A stretch of DNA of 64,000 nucleotides from an uncultured Opitutia bacterium (GCA_903839035.1 CAIMAQ010000098.1:34094-98093); one strand, 5' to 3'. Shown: positions 37,778 through 46,248, counted from the stretch's first letter. Notes: generated by a model not told the origin, from the sequence alone. Numbers and translations: made by a program.

Positions 37778-38281
37778 ATGCGAAACCAATTCCTCAGGAT
37801 TTTCCTTTGGCTGGCCGTGACACTTTGGGGGATCGCTTTGGGCGCCAAGATCTTCGATCTGGTGGTATTGGGCAGTGCTTGGGGACTATCGCCGCCCTCC
37901 TCGTTCATCTACTTGCCCTACGGCAAAAGCTTTCCGGTTGATCCCGGCCTATTCTTCCAGCCCCTCAGCGCCGCCATTCTGGCTCTTACAGTCGCGGCCT
38001 TGGCCTGCGGCTGGAAAAGCGCCGCCCGGAACCCACTGCTGCTGGCGATCGGAAGCTTCGTGGTGATTTGGATTTTTACCCCCACCGTATTTTGGCCGAT
38101 GATCTTCCAACTCTGGGAAATTCACCGCGGACGACTTGCGAGTACCGAGGTCCAGGCCATCGCCTTGGTGCACAAGTGGTACGTGTGGGACTCGTTCCGC
38201 ATCGTGCTCATAGGCATCGGATTTGTGGCGTCAGTTCGCGGTCTCGCGGCGATCACGGCGGAGAACCGCAAAGTCACCTGA
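37778..38281 (+). CDS. Small multi-pass membrane protein, DUF1772-like
   Basis: A 167-residue protein with about four transmembrane helices, for example FLWLAVTLWGIALGAKIFDL and LLLAIGSFVVIWIFTPTVFW. The spacing and the late WYVWDSFRIVLIGIGFVASV recall DUF1772/anthrone-oxygenase-like membrane proteins, but I am not certain. A ribosome site (AAGGT) precedes the ATG at 37778. Its codon use looks a little less GC-biased than its neighbours. The 245 bp upstream contain a tRNA-like fragment and hairpins but no gene. Function unknown. Confidence 0.65.
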   Translation: MRNQFLRIFLWLAVTLWGIALGAKIFDLVVLGSAWGLSPPSSFIYLPYGKSFPVDPGLFFQPLSAAILALTVAALACGWKSAARNPLLLAIGSFVVIWIFTPTVFWPMIFQLWEIHRGRLASTEVQAIALVHKWYVWDSFRIVLIGIGFVASVRGLAAITAENRKVT

Positions 38282-38366
38282 GTCTGCGCGTTGCCCAAAG
38301 GTTGTTGGCGGCGCCCACGGCTTTTCCGTTGACCGGCCCCCCGCGGCGCGAGACGGTTCGCACCTT

Positions 38367-39470
38367 ATGCTCAAAGCTGGCATCGTCGGCCTGCCCAACG
38401 TAGGCAAGTCCACCCTCTTCAACGCCCTCACCCGCTCCCGCAAGGCCGAGGCTGCAAACTACCCGTTCTGCACCATCGACCCGAATGTCGGCGTCGTGAT
38501 CGTGCCCGACGAGCGCGCGTACGTCCTGCAGAAAATCGCCAAGACCAACGTCGTGGTCCCCGCCGCCATCGAATTCGTGGACATCGCCGGCCTCGTCGCC
38601 GGCGCCAGCAAGGGCGAGGGTCTGGGCAACCAGTTCCTCGCGACCATTCGCGAAGTGGATGCCATCGTCCAGGTGGTCCGCTGCTTCGAGGACACCGACA
38701 TCATCCACACCATGGGCGGCGTGGATCCCGTGCGCGACATCGAGGTCATCACGACTGAGCTCGTTCTCGCCGACCTCGAGGCCGTGGCCAAGCGCATCGA
38801 CAAGACCCAGAAGAAGGCCAAGTCCGGCGACAAGGAGGCCATCATCGAGGTCGCACTCCTCGAGAAACTCACGCCGCACCTCAACTCCGGCAAGACCGCG
38901 AATACCCTCCCCGCCACGCCCGAGGAAGTCGCGCTGATGAAACTCTTCCAGTTGCTCACCGCGAAGCCCGTGCTGTTCGCATGCAATGTCGCCGAGAGCG
39001 ACCTCGCCACCGCCGAGCAGAATCCGTTTGTCCAGAAGGTCGCGGAGTATGTCCGCACTCACCATGACGCCGCCTACGTGCCGATCAGCGCAAAGATCGA
39101 GTCCGAGCTCATCGACCTCCCGACCGACGAGGCCAAGGCGTTTCTGAAGGACCTCGGCGTCGACGATTCCGGCGTGTCCGCCCTCATCAAAGGCACCTAT
39201 GCGCTGCTCGGGCTGATGACGTATTTCACCGCCGGCGAAAAGGAGGTCCGGGCGTGGACGATCAAGAAAGGCTGGAAGGCCCCGCAGGCCGCCGGCGTCA
39301 TCCACACCGACTTCGAGAAAGGCTTCATCAAGGCCGAGATCGTTTCCTACGCCGACCTCACCCAGCTAGGCAGCGTCGCCGCCGCGCGCGAGGCCGGTAA
39401 ATACCGTCTCGAGGGCAAGGAGTATGTCTTTGCCGATGGCGACGTTGCGCTGTTCCGGTTCAACAACTGA
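38367..39470 (+). CDS. ychF: Redox-regulated ATPase/GTPase YchF (OBG family)
   Basis: Universally conserved P-loop protein that binds ribosomes and prefers ATP. The 367 residues begin [20 protein letters not shown] (G1), then [14 protein letters not shown], then [17 protein letters not shown] (G3), and a helical insert. A C-terminal TGS domain contains [19 protein letters not shown] and [16 protein letters not shown]. The ATG at 38367 is chosen because the family starts at that point. A weak hairpin (ACCGG/CCGGGT) follows the stop at 39470. Confidence 0.98.
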   Translation: MLKAGIVGLPNVGKSTLFNALTRSRKAEAANYPFCTIDPNVGVVIVPDERAYVLQKIAKTNVVVPAAIEFVDIAGLVAGASKGEGLGNQFLATIREVDAIVQVVRCFEDTDIIHTMGGVDPVRDIEVITTELVLADLEAVAKRIDKTQKKAKSGDKEAIIEVALLEKLTPHLNSGKTANTLPATPEEVALMKLFQLLTAKPVLFACNVAESDLATAEQNPFVQKVAEYVRTHHDAAYVPISAKIESELIDLPTDEAKAFLKDLGVDDSGVSALIKGTYALLGLMTYFTAGEKEVRAWTIKKGWKAPQAAGVIHTDFEKGFIKAEIVSYADLTQLGSVAAAREAGKYRLEGKEYVFADGDVALFRFNN

Positions 39471-39516
39471 ACCGGTTCTGCGGCCGGGTTTGTAAACGCC
39501 CGATAAATTGCATTAT

Positions 39517-39530
39517 GGGTAGTAATACCC
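39517..39530. promoter_or_regulatory. GGGTA-N4-TACCC dyad upstream of the surface-protein gene
   Basis: GGGTA at 39517-39521 and TACCC at 39526-39530 flank GTAA. It lies 50 bp before the autotransporter-repeat gene, and a further CCCTAGGGTA block follows at 39564-39573. Size and position suit a LuxR/NarL-type operator. A similar dyad (AGGGTA-AA-TACCCT) is at 33826-33839. Prediction only. Confidence 0.3.
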
Positions 39531-39579
39531 GTCGAATGACCGTTGTGTATCATAGGCGTTCTCCCCTAGGGTAAAAGCG

Positions 39580-41982
39580 TTGCAACCGGTGCGCACAGAT
39601 ACCTTGGGACTTCCCCGTCGCCCGTGGCTGATTCTCGCCACGTCAGCCGCGCTTTTGTCCCTAGTCAGCCCGGTCCGGGCGGTCACCCGCACGTGGGCGG
39701 ATTTGGGCACGGATTTCGCCACGGCAGCCAACTGGGGCGGGACCGCTCCTGCGAACAACATTACCGGCGACATCGGCTCCTTTAACTCGGTGCTGAATTT
39801 CCAGCCGGTCCTCGCCGCGAACCGCAGCATCAACGGCCTCGCCTTCACGGTCAACGCCACGGGCAATATCACGCTGTCCGGCGCCGGCGCGTTCACCCTC
39901 GGCACCGGCGGCATCAACAACGTGTCCACGAGCGGGCTGAAGCTCATCAACAACAACCTCACCCTCGGGGCCGCCCAGACGTTCACCAACAACGGCGCGC
40001 TGACCATCGGGGGCAATGTGACCAACGGTGGCTTTCTCCTCACGCTCGGGGGCACCGGCACCGCCGGCAGCCTGACCGGCAATCTCGGCGGCACCGGCGG
40101 GTTGACCAAGACCGGCGCCGGCAGCTGGCTCCTCTCCGGCACCAACACCTACACCGGCGCCACCACGGTCAGCGCGGGTTCGCTCAACCTGCAGAGCAAC
40201 ACGGCCCTCGGCACCACCGCCGCCGGCACGACCGTCGCCAATGGCGCCGCGCTGCAACTGCAGAATAACATCACCGTCACCGGCGAGACCCTGAGCCTCA
40301 CCGGTACCGGCGTCGGCGCCACCGGCGCCGTGCGGAACATCTCCGGCAACAACATCTGGACCGGCGCCGTCACCCTTGCCGGCAACACCACGGTTGGCAG
40401 TGACGCCGGTCTGCTCACCTTCTCCGGCACAATCACCAACGGGATCCGCACCCTCACCGTGACTGGCGCGGGCGACACCGCCATTTCCGGCGTGATCGGC
40501 AACGGTTCCGGCGGCGTGACGAAAACCGGCACCGGTACGCTGACCCTCTCCGGCGCCAATACCTTCACCGGCGGCACCACCATCAGCGCCGGCGTGCTCA
40601 ACATCCAGAACAACAGCGCGCTGGGCACCGCGGGCACCGGCACCACCGTCGCGGCCGGGTCGGCGCTCCAGCTCCAAAACAACATCACCGTCACCGGCGA
40701 GGCGCTCACCCTGAATGGCACGGGCATCGCGTCCGACGGCGCGTTGCGGAATATCTCCGGCAACAACACCTGGACCGGCGCCATCACCCTCGGCAGTGCC
40801 CCCGGCGCCACGATCCAGAGCGACGCTGGTCTCCTGACCATTTCCGGCGGCATCACCGGCAACACCCGCACCGTCACGGTCCAGGGTGCGGGCGACACCA
40901 CTCTCTCCGGCATCATCGGCACGACCACCGGCGGCCTCGTCAAGAATAACGCCGGCACGCTCACCCTCTCCGGCAACAATACGTTCACCGGCGCCACCAC
41001 GCTCAATGGCGGCACGGTCAGCATCAACGCTGACAACCGGCTCGGCACCGCACCCGGCGCCGCCACCGCCAACCAGCTCGTGTTCAATGGCGGTACGCTC
41101 GGCACGACCACAACCTTCACACTCAACGCGAACCGCGGCGCCGCCCTTAGCGCGGGCGGTGGCACCTTCGACTCCGCCAGCGGCACCACCCTCACCTACA
41201 ACGGCATCATCGCCGGCACCGGCGGCCTCACCAAGGCCAACTCCGGCACTCTCGTGCTTGGCGGCGCCAATACCTATACCGGAGCCACCACCCTCAACGG
41301 CGGCATCCTGAGCATCAGCGCCGACAACCGGCTCGGCACCGCGCCCGGCAGCGCTACCGCCGACCAGCTCGTGTTCAACGGTGGCACCCTCGCCACCACC
41401 ACCACCATGGCGCTCAACGGCAACCGGAGTGTCACCCTGAATGCGGGCGGCGGCAGCATCGACGTCGCCTCGGCGACGACCCTCACCTTCAGTTCCACTA
41501 TTTCCGGCAGCGGCACGCTGACCAAGCTCAGCGCGGGCATCCTCTCGCTGGGCGCCAGCACCAGCATGGGCGGCGAATTCGCCCTGAGCGCCGGCACCCT
41601 CGCGCTCAACGGCTTCAATTTCACCGTCGGCACGCTGCACATCACCGGCAATACGATCCTCGATTTCGGCAACTCGGCTGCGTCCATCCTCAGCGCCACC
41701 AACCTGGTTATCGACACCGGCGTGACCCTCACGATCAACAACTGGATCAACGCCGTGGACTATTTTTACGTGCAAAACGACCCGGGTGGCTCGGCCGGCA
41801 ACATTCCGCTCAACCAGATCACCTTCACCGGCGGCACCTACACCAACAACGACACCAAGTGGCTGTCGTACGATAAGCAGATCACGCCGGCGCCCGAGCC
41901 CGCGACCTACGGGGCCATCCTCGCCGGTTGCGCCACCGTGCTCCTGGCCTGGCGCCGCCGGCGTCGCGTGCTGCTGGCCTGA
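39580..41982 (+). CDS. PEP-CTERM protein with autotransporter-associated beta-strand repeats
   Basis: Secreted, surface-associated beta-helix protein of 800 residues. The start is TTG at 39580 or GTG at 39589; both give a signal peptide (LPRRPWLILATSAALLSLVS). The body consists of Gly/Thr/Asn-rich repeats of the type GGLTKTGAGSWLLSGTNTYT, with at least four full units starting near 40102, 40510, 40932 and 41221. The C-terminus is a PEP-CTERM sorting signal: PAPEPATYGAILAG, then a hydrophobic helix and RRRRR. Exosortase, which would process it, is not in the window. Role unknown; probably extracellular matrix or adhesion. Confidence 0.92.
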   Translation: MQPVRTDTLGLPRRPWLILATSAALLSLVSPVRAVTRTWADLGTDFATAANWGGTAPANNITGDIGSFNSVLNFQPVLAANRSINGLAFTVNATGNITLSGAGAFTLGTGGINNVSTSGLKLINNNLTLGAAQTFTNNGALTIGGNVTNGGFLLTLGGTGTAGSLTGNLGGTGGLTKTGAGSWLLSGTNTYTGATTVSAGSLNLQSNTALGTTAAGTTVANGAALQLQNNITVTGETLSLTGTGVGATGAVRNISGNNIWTGAVTLAGNTTVGSDAGLLTFSGTITNGIRTLTVTGAGDTAISGVIGNGSGGVTKTGTGTLTLSGANTFTGGTTISAGVLNIQNNSALGTAGTGTTVAAGSALQLQNNITVTGEALTLNGTGIASDGALRNISGNNTWTGAITLGSAPGATIQSDAGLLTISGGITGNTRTVTVQGAGDTTLSGIIGTTTGGLVKNNAGTLTLSGNNTFTGATTLNGGTVSINADNRLGTAPGAATANQLVFNGGTLGTTTTFTLNANRGAALSAGGGTFDSASGTTLTYNGIIAGTGGLTKANSGTLVLGGANTYTGATTLNGGILSISADNRLGTAPGSATADQLVFNGGTLATTTTMALNGNRSVTLNAGGGSIDVASATTLTFSSTISGSGTLTKLSAGILSLGASTSMGGEFALSAGTLALNGFNFTVGTLHITGNTILDFGNSAASILSATNLVIDTGVTLTINNWINAVDYFYVQNDPGGSAGNIPLNQITFTGGTYTNNDTKWLSYDKQITPAPEPATYGAILAGCATVLLAWRRRRRVLLA

Positions 41983-41991
41983 GATATCGCT

Positions 41992-42055
41992 GGGGCCGCG
42001 GCGCCCCGCCGCGTCTTGCGTTGAGTCCCCACCGCGGCGAGGGCGCCGCGGCCCC
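41992..42055. repeat. Very strong palindrome between convergent genes
   Basis: GGGGCCGCGGCGCCC (41992-42006) pairs perfectly with 42041-42055. Inside, CGCCGCG (42007-42013) pairs with CGCGGCG (42033-42039), leaving one bulged A. This is about 22 paired positions around a 19-nt loop. It occupies the whole gap between the two stop codons, so it would block transcription from both sides. Confidence 0.75.
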
Positions 42056-42057
42056 AT

Positions 42058-43020
42058 TTAGAACCGGTACACGCAGAAATACATCAGCGCGATATTCGCC
42101 GCGAGAATGGTGAGCGCGATCGGCACCTGCGCCTTGATCACCGCGTTCTTGTCCCGCAGTTCCAGCAGCATCGCCGGCACGACGTTGAAATTTGCCGCCA
42201 TCGGCGTCAGCAGCGTGCCGCAATAACCGCAGAGCATGCCGATCGCCGCCATGATCGCCGGATTGCCGCCATGCAGCCCCACGATGAAGGGCAGCCCAAT
42301 GCCGAGGGTGATCACCGGAAACGCGGCAAACGCGTTGCCCATGCAAATCGTGAAGAGCGCCATCCCGACGCAATAGGCCAGCACCGCGACAAAGGGGTAC
42401 TGCGTGGGGAGCGCATTCGCCACCACGTCCGCCACCACCGCCCCCACGCCCGCCTTCGCAAAGATGCCCCCGAGCGCCGCCAGAAACTGCGGCAGGATGA
42501 TCGCCCAGCCGATCGTCTGCAGCAACCGGCTTCCCTCGGCGACCGGCGTCGGCAACGGTGCCCCGGTCATCCGCAGGCCCGCCACCACTGCCACCGCAGC
42601 GCCGAGGCAAACCGAGGTCACGGTAATGCTCGCCGAGTCGATCAGCCAGAGGTCCCCGAGATGCAGTCGGCTCAAGGCCAGCGTGCCCAAGATGGCGGTG
42701 GCCGGGATGAGCAGCGCGGGGACAAATAGCCTGTTCCTCAACCGCGCCGCCGAGGCGACCCGCTCGGCCAGGGGCGATCCCGCCTCGGGCTTTTCCCCGA
42801 CTTGCTTCGCTGCGGCGAGCCCCACCAGCGCGAGCAGGAAATATCCGATCAGGGTCGGTGGCAGCGCCTTGCCGGCCAGGAATGTCAGGGCCAGCAGTCC
42901 CCAAAAAAACGCCGAGCCCCAGCGTTTCGGGTGCGCGCGGTCCAGCGCGATGCGCCCGGCCGCGAGGAGGAGAAACGTCCCGGCGATGAGATAAAACAGG
43001 TCGAGGGTGAGCAGTTTCAT
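42058..43020 (-). CDS. DUF979 family membrane protein (probable transporter subunit)
   Basis: A 320-residue integral membrane protein of about nine helices, matching the DUF979 family by layout: MKLLTLDLFYLIAGTFLLLA at the start, GNAFAAFPVITLGIGLPFIV and IGMLCGYCGTLLTPMAANFN. DUF979 and DUF969 proteins are habitually encoded together next to 5-oxoprolinase genes and resemble secondary transporter halves. It overlaps DUF969 by 4 bp. Uptake of 5-oxoproline is inferred from context, not from sequence. Confidence 0.85.
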   Translation of the reverse strand: MKLLTLDLFYLIAGTFLLLAAGRIALDRAHPKRWGSAFFWGLLALTFLAGKALPPTLIGYFLLALVGLAAAKQVGEKPEAGSPLAERVASAARLRNRLFVPALLIPATAILGTLALSRLHLGDLWLIDSASITVTSVCLGAAVAVVAGLRMTGAPLPTPVAEGSRLLQTIGWAIILPQFLAALGGIFAKAGVGAVVADVVANALPTQYPFVAVLAYCVGMALFTICMGNAFAAFPVITLGIGLPFIVGLHGGNPAIMAAIGMLCGYCGTLLTPMAANFNVVPAMLLELRDKNAVIKAQVPIALTILAANIALMYFCVYRF

Positions 43021-43706
43021 CGCTCGCCCTCCGCCGGTGCCGCCGCCGTTTCCCGTTCAATCCGCCGGTCGAGCACCCGCACCCGCCACCACATTGCGCC
43101 GAACGCCACCAGGGCCGTGGGGATGCCCCAGAGGGACAGCGCCCAGACGCTCACCTTGTGGCCCGACGTGTCCAGCACGCCCTTGATCAGGTAGATCGCG
43201 CCCACCGCAAAGATCGTGTCCTCGCCGAAAAAATTTCCCACGTTCTCCGCCGCCGCCGCATTCGCCCGGATCGCCTGGCTGGTCTGGTCCGGCAACTCGC
43301 CGTGCCGCGCCCGCGCCGCGCCCTCCGCCATCGGCGTCACCAGCGGCCGCACCATCGCCGCATGCCCGCCGATGTTGATCCCCAGGGCAATCGAGACCTG
43401 CCGCACCGCCGTGTAGAACAGCAGCACGCGCCCCGCCGTCGCCGACCGGACCCGCCGGATGAGCGTCTCCGCCCGCTCCCGCAGGCCGTAACGCTCCAGC
43501 AAACCGACCACCGGCAGCATCAGGATCACCAGCAGCGTGACGTTCCGGTTTTGCACGAAATACGTCCCGAACAACTCCATGATCTCGTTGAACGACATCC
43601 CCGCCACGAGTCCTGTGGCGATGCCCGCCGCCATCACGACCAGCAGCGTGTTGAACCGCAGCGCAAACCCGGCCGCCACGATGAGAATGCCGATGAGTTT
43701 GATCAT
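43017..43706 (-). CDS. DUF969 family membrane protein (probable transporter subunit)
   Basis: A 229-residue membrane protein with about five helices. Typical segments are MIKLIGILIVAAGFALRFNT, VTLLVILMLPVVGLLERYGL and ALGINIGGHAAMVRPLVTPM. It starts at 43706 with an ATGA overlap onto the pxpA stop and overlaps DUF979 by another ATGA, so the three are translationally coupled. Together with DUF979 it probably forms the permease feeding the oxoprolinase encoded by the same operon. Confidence 0.85.
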   Translation of the reverse strand: MIKLIGILIVAAGFALRFNTLLVVMAAGIATGLVAGMSFNEIMELFGTYFVQNRNVTLLVILMLPVVGLLERYGLRERAETLIRRVRSATAGRVLLFYTAVRQVSIALGINIGGHAAMVRPLVTPMAEGAARARHGELPDQTSQAIRANAAAAENVGNFFGEDTIFAVGAIYLIKGVLDTSGHKVSVWALSLWGIPTALVAFGAMWWRVRVLDRRIERETAAAPAEGER

Positions 43707-44491
43707 GGTGCTTGGAGAAAGGGCTGCAGTTCCACGCCTGCCCGCGTCAGTTCCGCCTTCAGCCGCCGCGCAAACGCCACGGCATGCGGCCCGTCGCCGT
43801 GAAGGCAAACGGTGTCCGCCTTGATCGCGACCTCCGTGCCGTCCGTCGCCCGCACGACACCCTCACGCACCATCCGCAGCACCTGCGCCACCGCGACTGC
43901 CTCGTCCGTGATGAGCGCATCCGGATGTGACCGCGGCGTGAGCGAGCCATCGCGCTGGTAGGTGCGGTCGGCAAAAGCCTCCTCCGCCACCCGCAGGCCC
44001 GCCGCGCGTCCCGCCCGCACCAACTCACTGCCCGCGAGTCCGAACAAAACCAGCGAGGCGTCCACTCCGCGGACCGCCTCAGCGATCACCTGCGCCACCG
44101 CCGCATCCCGCGCGGCCAGGTTGTACAGCGCGCCATGCGGCTTCACGTGCCGCAGCGGGCCGAATCGCGCCAGCGCCGCGATCTGCGTGACCACCAGCGC
44201 GTGCAGCGCCGCGGGAGCCAGCAGCATTTCCTTCCGCCCGAAATTTTCCCGATCCGCGAAGCCCGGATGCGCGCCGATCGCCACCCGGTGCTTTTCCGCC
44301 AGCGCCACTGTCACCCGCATCGTCGCCTCGTCCCCGGCATGGGCGCCGCAGGCAATGTTCGCCGACGTGAGCAGCGGCATCAGCTCCGCCTCATGCCCGG
44401 CGCCTTCACCCAGATCGCAGTTGAGATCAATGCGTGGCATCTCTTCGCGTGAATTCGCGGCCATTCGCGGTTCTCTCCGGTTGGTCGTCAT
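43703..44491 (-). CDS. pxpA: 5-oxoprolinase subunit A (LamB/YcsF family)
   Basis: Part of the ATP-dependent PxpABC 5-oxoprolinase, which opens 5-oxoproline to glutamate. Family motifs are RIDLNCDLGEGAGHEAELMP, SANIACGAHAGD, IGAHPGFADRENFGR, VKPHGALYN and CLHGDGPHAVAFARRL. The ATG at 44491 overlaps the pxpC stop (ATGA). The family N-terminus, however, begins at MPRIDLN, whose ATG is at 44440. The 17 residues between are coded by an intergenic-repeat-like sequence. Either start is possible; I give the coupled one. Confidence 0.93.
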   Translation of the reverse strand: MTTNRREPRMAANSREEMPRIDLNCDLGEGAGHEAELMPLLTSANIACGAHAGDEATMRVTVALAEKHRVAIGAHPGFADRENFGRKEMLLAPAALHALVVTQIAALARFGPLRHVKPHGALYNLAARDAAVAQVIAEAVRGVDASLVLFGLAGSELVRAGRAAGLRVAEEAFADRTYQRDGSLTPRSHPDALITDEAVAVAQVLRMVREGVVRATDGTEVAIKADTVCLHGDGPHAVAFARRLKAELTRAGVELQPFLQAP

Positions 44492-45414
44492 CGGAATTTC
44501 TGCGCCAGTCCCTCGTGGAGCAGCGCGATCACGTGCTCGCGGTCGTACGCGAGCTTCTGCGCCTGCTCCAGGGTCACCTCCGCAAATTTCACCCGGTCGC
44601 CCGGCCGCAGTTGTGCCATCAGGGGCAGGTCCACGCTGATCACGTGCGCCGCCTGCGGGTAGCCGCCGAGGGTCTGCGCGTCGGCCATCAGCACGATCGG
44701 CTGCCCGTCGGGTGGCACCTGCACGGAACCGGGCGCCACGGCCGCGGAAACCAGCTCCGCCGCGCCGCCGATCCGGGTCAGCTTCGCCCCGCCCAGCCGG
44801 ATGCCCATGCGGTCGGACTGCGGCAGGATCTTGAACTCCGCGGCAAAGAGTGCGCCACCAAACTCTTCCAGCTGGGCGCCGCGCACGACCCGCACCGTCC
44901 CCGCCTCCGCGTAGCCCGGTAGGATGCGCGGATCGATCCGCCAATGGTTCGTCAGGTGTCGCGTCACGTCCACCCCTGGCAGCACATCGCCGTCCCGCAA
45001 CGCCCGTCCCTGAAATCCGCCAAATCCCGCCCGCACATAGGTACTGCGGCTCCCCATCACCACCGGTACGTCAATGCCGCCCGCCACAGCCAGGTAGCCC
45101 CGGCTGCCTTTCCGGGCCGCGCCCAGTTTTAACCGGGATCCCGCCGTCACCACCTTGGGCTGCCACGCGGCCAGGCCTTCAAACTCGGCCCCGCCCAGGG
45201 CGATCAGGGTGTCCGCGGAAAAAACCAGCTCGGGCCCCAGCAGCGTGCACTCCAGCACGGCGGTATCCTCGGCATTGCCCACAAGCAGGTTGGCCACGCG
45301 CAGGGCGAAGGAATCCATCGGCCCGCCCAGCGGCACCCCGGCCGAACGGTGGCCCGGCCGGCCCAAGTCCTGTACCGTCGTCAGCATGCCGCCCCGGATG
45401 ACGTTTATTTCCAT
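44488..45414 (-). CDS. pxpC: 5-oxoprolinase subunit C (biotin-dependent carboxyltransferase family)
   Basis: The 308-residue partner of PxpA and PxpB, homologous to allophanate hydrolase subunit 2. Visible motifs are VQDLGRPGHRSAGVPLGGPM near the N-terminus, LRVANLLVGNAEDTAVLECT, the central KLGAARKGSRGYLAVAGGID, then SDRMGIRLGG and ADAQTLGGYPQAAHVIS. It overlaps pxpB by 10 bp and pxpA by 4 bp, as expected for subunits made in equal amounts. Confidence 0.94.
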   Translation of the reverse strand: MEINVIRGGMLTTVQDLGRPGHRSAGVPLGGPMDSFALRVANLLVGNAEDTAVLECTLLGPELVFSADTLIALGGAEFEGLAAWQPKVVTAGSRLKLGAARKGSRGYLAVAGGIDVPVVMGSRSTYVRAGFGGFQGRALRDGDVLPGVDVTRHLTNHWRIDPRILPGYAEAGTVRVVRGAQLEEFGGALFAAEFKILPQSDRMGIRLGGAKLTRIGGAAELVSAAVAPGSVQVPPDGQPIVLMADAQTLGGYPQAAHVISVDLPLMAQLRPGDRVKFAEVTLEQAQKLAYDREHVIALLHEGLAQKFR

Positions 45415-46103
45415 CGGGTAAACTCCTCCGGGGTGATGGCGCGAAATTTCACCTTGTCCCCAACCCGCAGCAGCGCCGGTTCTGCGTCGCCCGGCCGGAA
45501 CATGGCCAGCGGCGTGCGCCCGATGATCTGCCAGCCGCCCGGTGTGGACAGCGGATAAACCCCGGTCTGCGCCCCGCCGATGCCCACCGAGCCCGCGGGC
45601 ACGCTCACGCGCGGCGTGGACCGGCGCGGCGTGGACAATTTGGCCGGCAGCCCGCCAAGATAGGAAAAGCCGGGGGCAAAGCCGATCGCATGCACGAGAT
45701 AATCCGCCTTGGCGTGCAAGGCCATCACCTCGGTCACCGACAGCCCGCAGTGTCGCGCCACTTCCGTCAGGTCCGGCCCGTGCTCGCCCCCGTAACTCAC
45801 GGGGATTCCGATCGTCCGGCCCCCTGTCGCCGTCTTTTTCTTCGCCTCGCTATCGAGGTGGCGGGCGCATTCGGTGATAAACTGGCAGACCTGCTCGTAG
45901 GGCCGCGGGCGGTTCGCGCCCAACCGGCCGGGCTCATAGAAAACCGTGACGGTCGCGTACGCCGGAACCACATCCACGATGCCGGGCGGAAGGTTGGCCC
46001 CCAGCAACGTCGTGAGCGCCCGCACGCGCGGCAGCACCGCTTCATCAATGCCGGAGCCGAGGGTCACCACGACTGCGGTATCGCCCAGCGCGGAAAACGT
46101 CAT
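45405..46103 (-). CDS. pxpB: 5-oxoprolinase subunit B (KipI family)
   Basis: First gene of the pxpBCA-DUF969-DUF979 operon; 232 residues. It has the allophanate-hydrolase subunit 1/KipI pattern: FSALGDTAVVVTLGSGID, then IPVSYGGEHGPDLTEVA, then AIGFAPGFSYLGGLP, and VPAGSVGIGGAQTGVYP followed by STPGGWQIIGRTPLAMF. The ATG at 46103 gives the expected N-terminus. The upstream 46104-46351 holds two repeat elements and presumably the operon promoter, which I cannot identify. Confidence 0.94.
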   Translation of the reverse strand: MTFSALGDTAVVVTLGSGIDEAVLPRVRALTTLLGANLPPGIVDVVPAYATVTVFYEPGRLGANRPRPYEQVCQFITECARHLDSEAKKKTATGGRTIGIPVSYGGEHGPDLTEVARHCGLSVTEVMALHAKADYLVHAIGFAPGFSYLGGLPAKLSTPRRSTPRVSVPAGSVGIGGAQTGVYPLSTPGGWQIIGRTPLAMFRPGDAEPALLRVGDKVKFRAITPEEFTRWK

Positions 46104-46141
46104 GCCGCGTTTATCCGCGGCGGATCGCACCTTGGCAATTT

Positions 46142-46206
46142 TTTACAGGAGGCAACGGAGGAAACAGAGCGGTGATTCATCCGTTCTCTCCGTTGCCTCC
46201 TGTAAA
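46142..46206. repeat. Perfect 19-bp inverted repeat upstream of pxpB
   Basis: TTTACAGGAGGCAACGGAG (46142-46160) recurs in inverse at 46188-46206. The 27-nt interior can extend the stem (AGAGCGG with CCGTTCT). It lies in the divergent gap between pxpB and the lipoprotein gene. Confidence 0.75.
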
Positions 46207-46221
46207 TTGGAGAGGGGATTA

Positions 46222-46248
46222 TTCCGTGTAGTCCGTGTGTTCCGTGGG
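46222..46248. repeat. Dispersed TTCCGTG repeat, second locus
   Basis: This 27-bp segment is 26/27 identical to 19934-19960, where it forms one arm of an inverted repeat. Here no inverse partner is visible, so it is a half element. Confidence 0.7.

Noticed and set aside
40100..41400. CRISPR-like spaced repeats
   Set aside because: The repeats are in frame, differ in length and sequence, and encode a known beta-strand-repeat protein. There are no uniform spacers and no cas genes.
39661..42057. Long minus-strand frame opposite the beta-strand-repeat gene
   Set aside because: Its repetitive Gly/Ala/Glu-rich product simply mirrors the repeats of the real gene on the plus strand, which has a signal peptide and a PEP-CTERM end.
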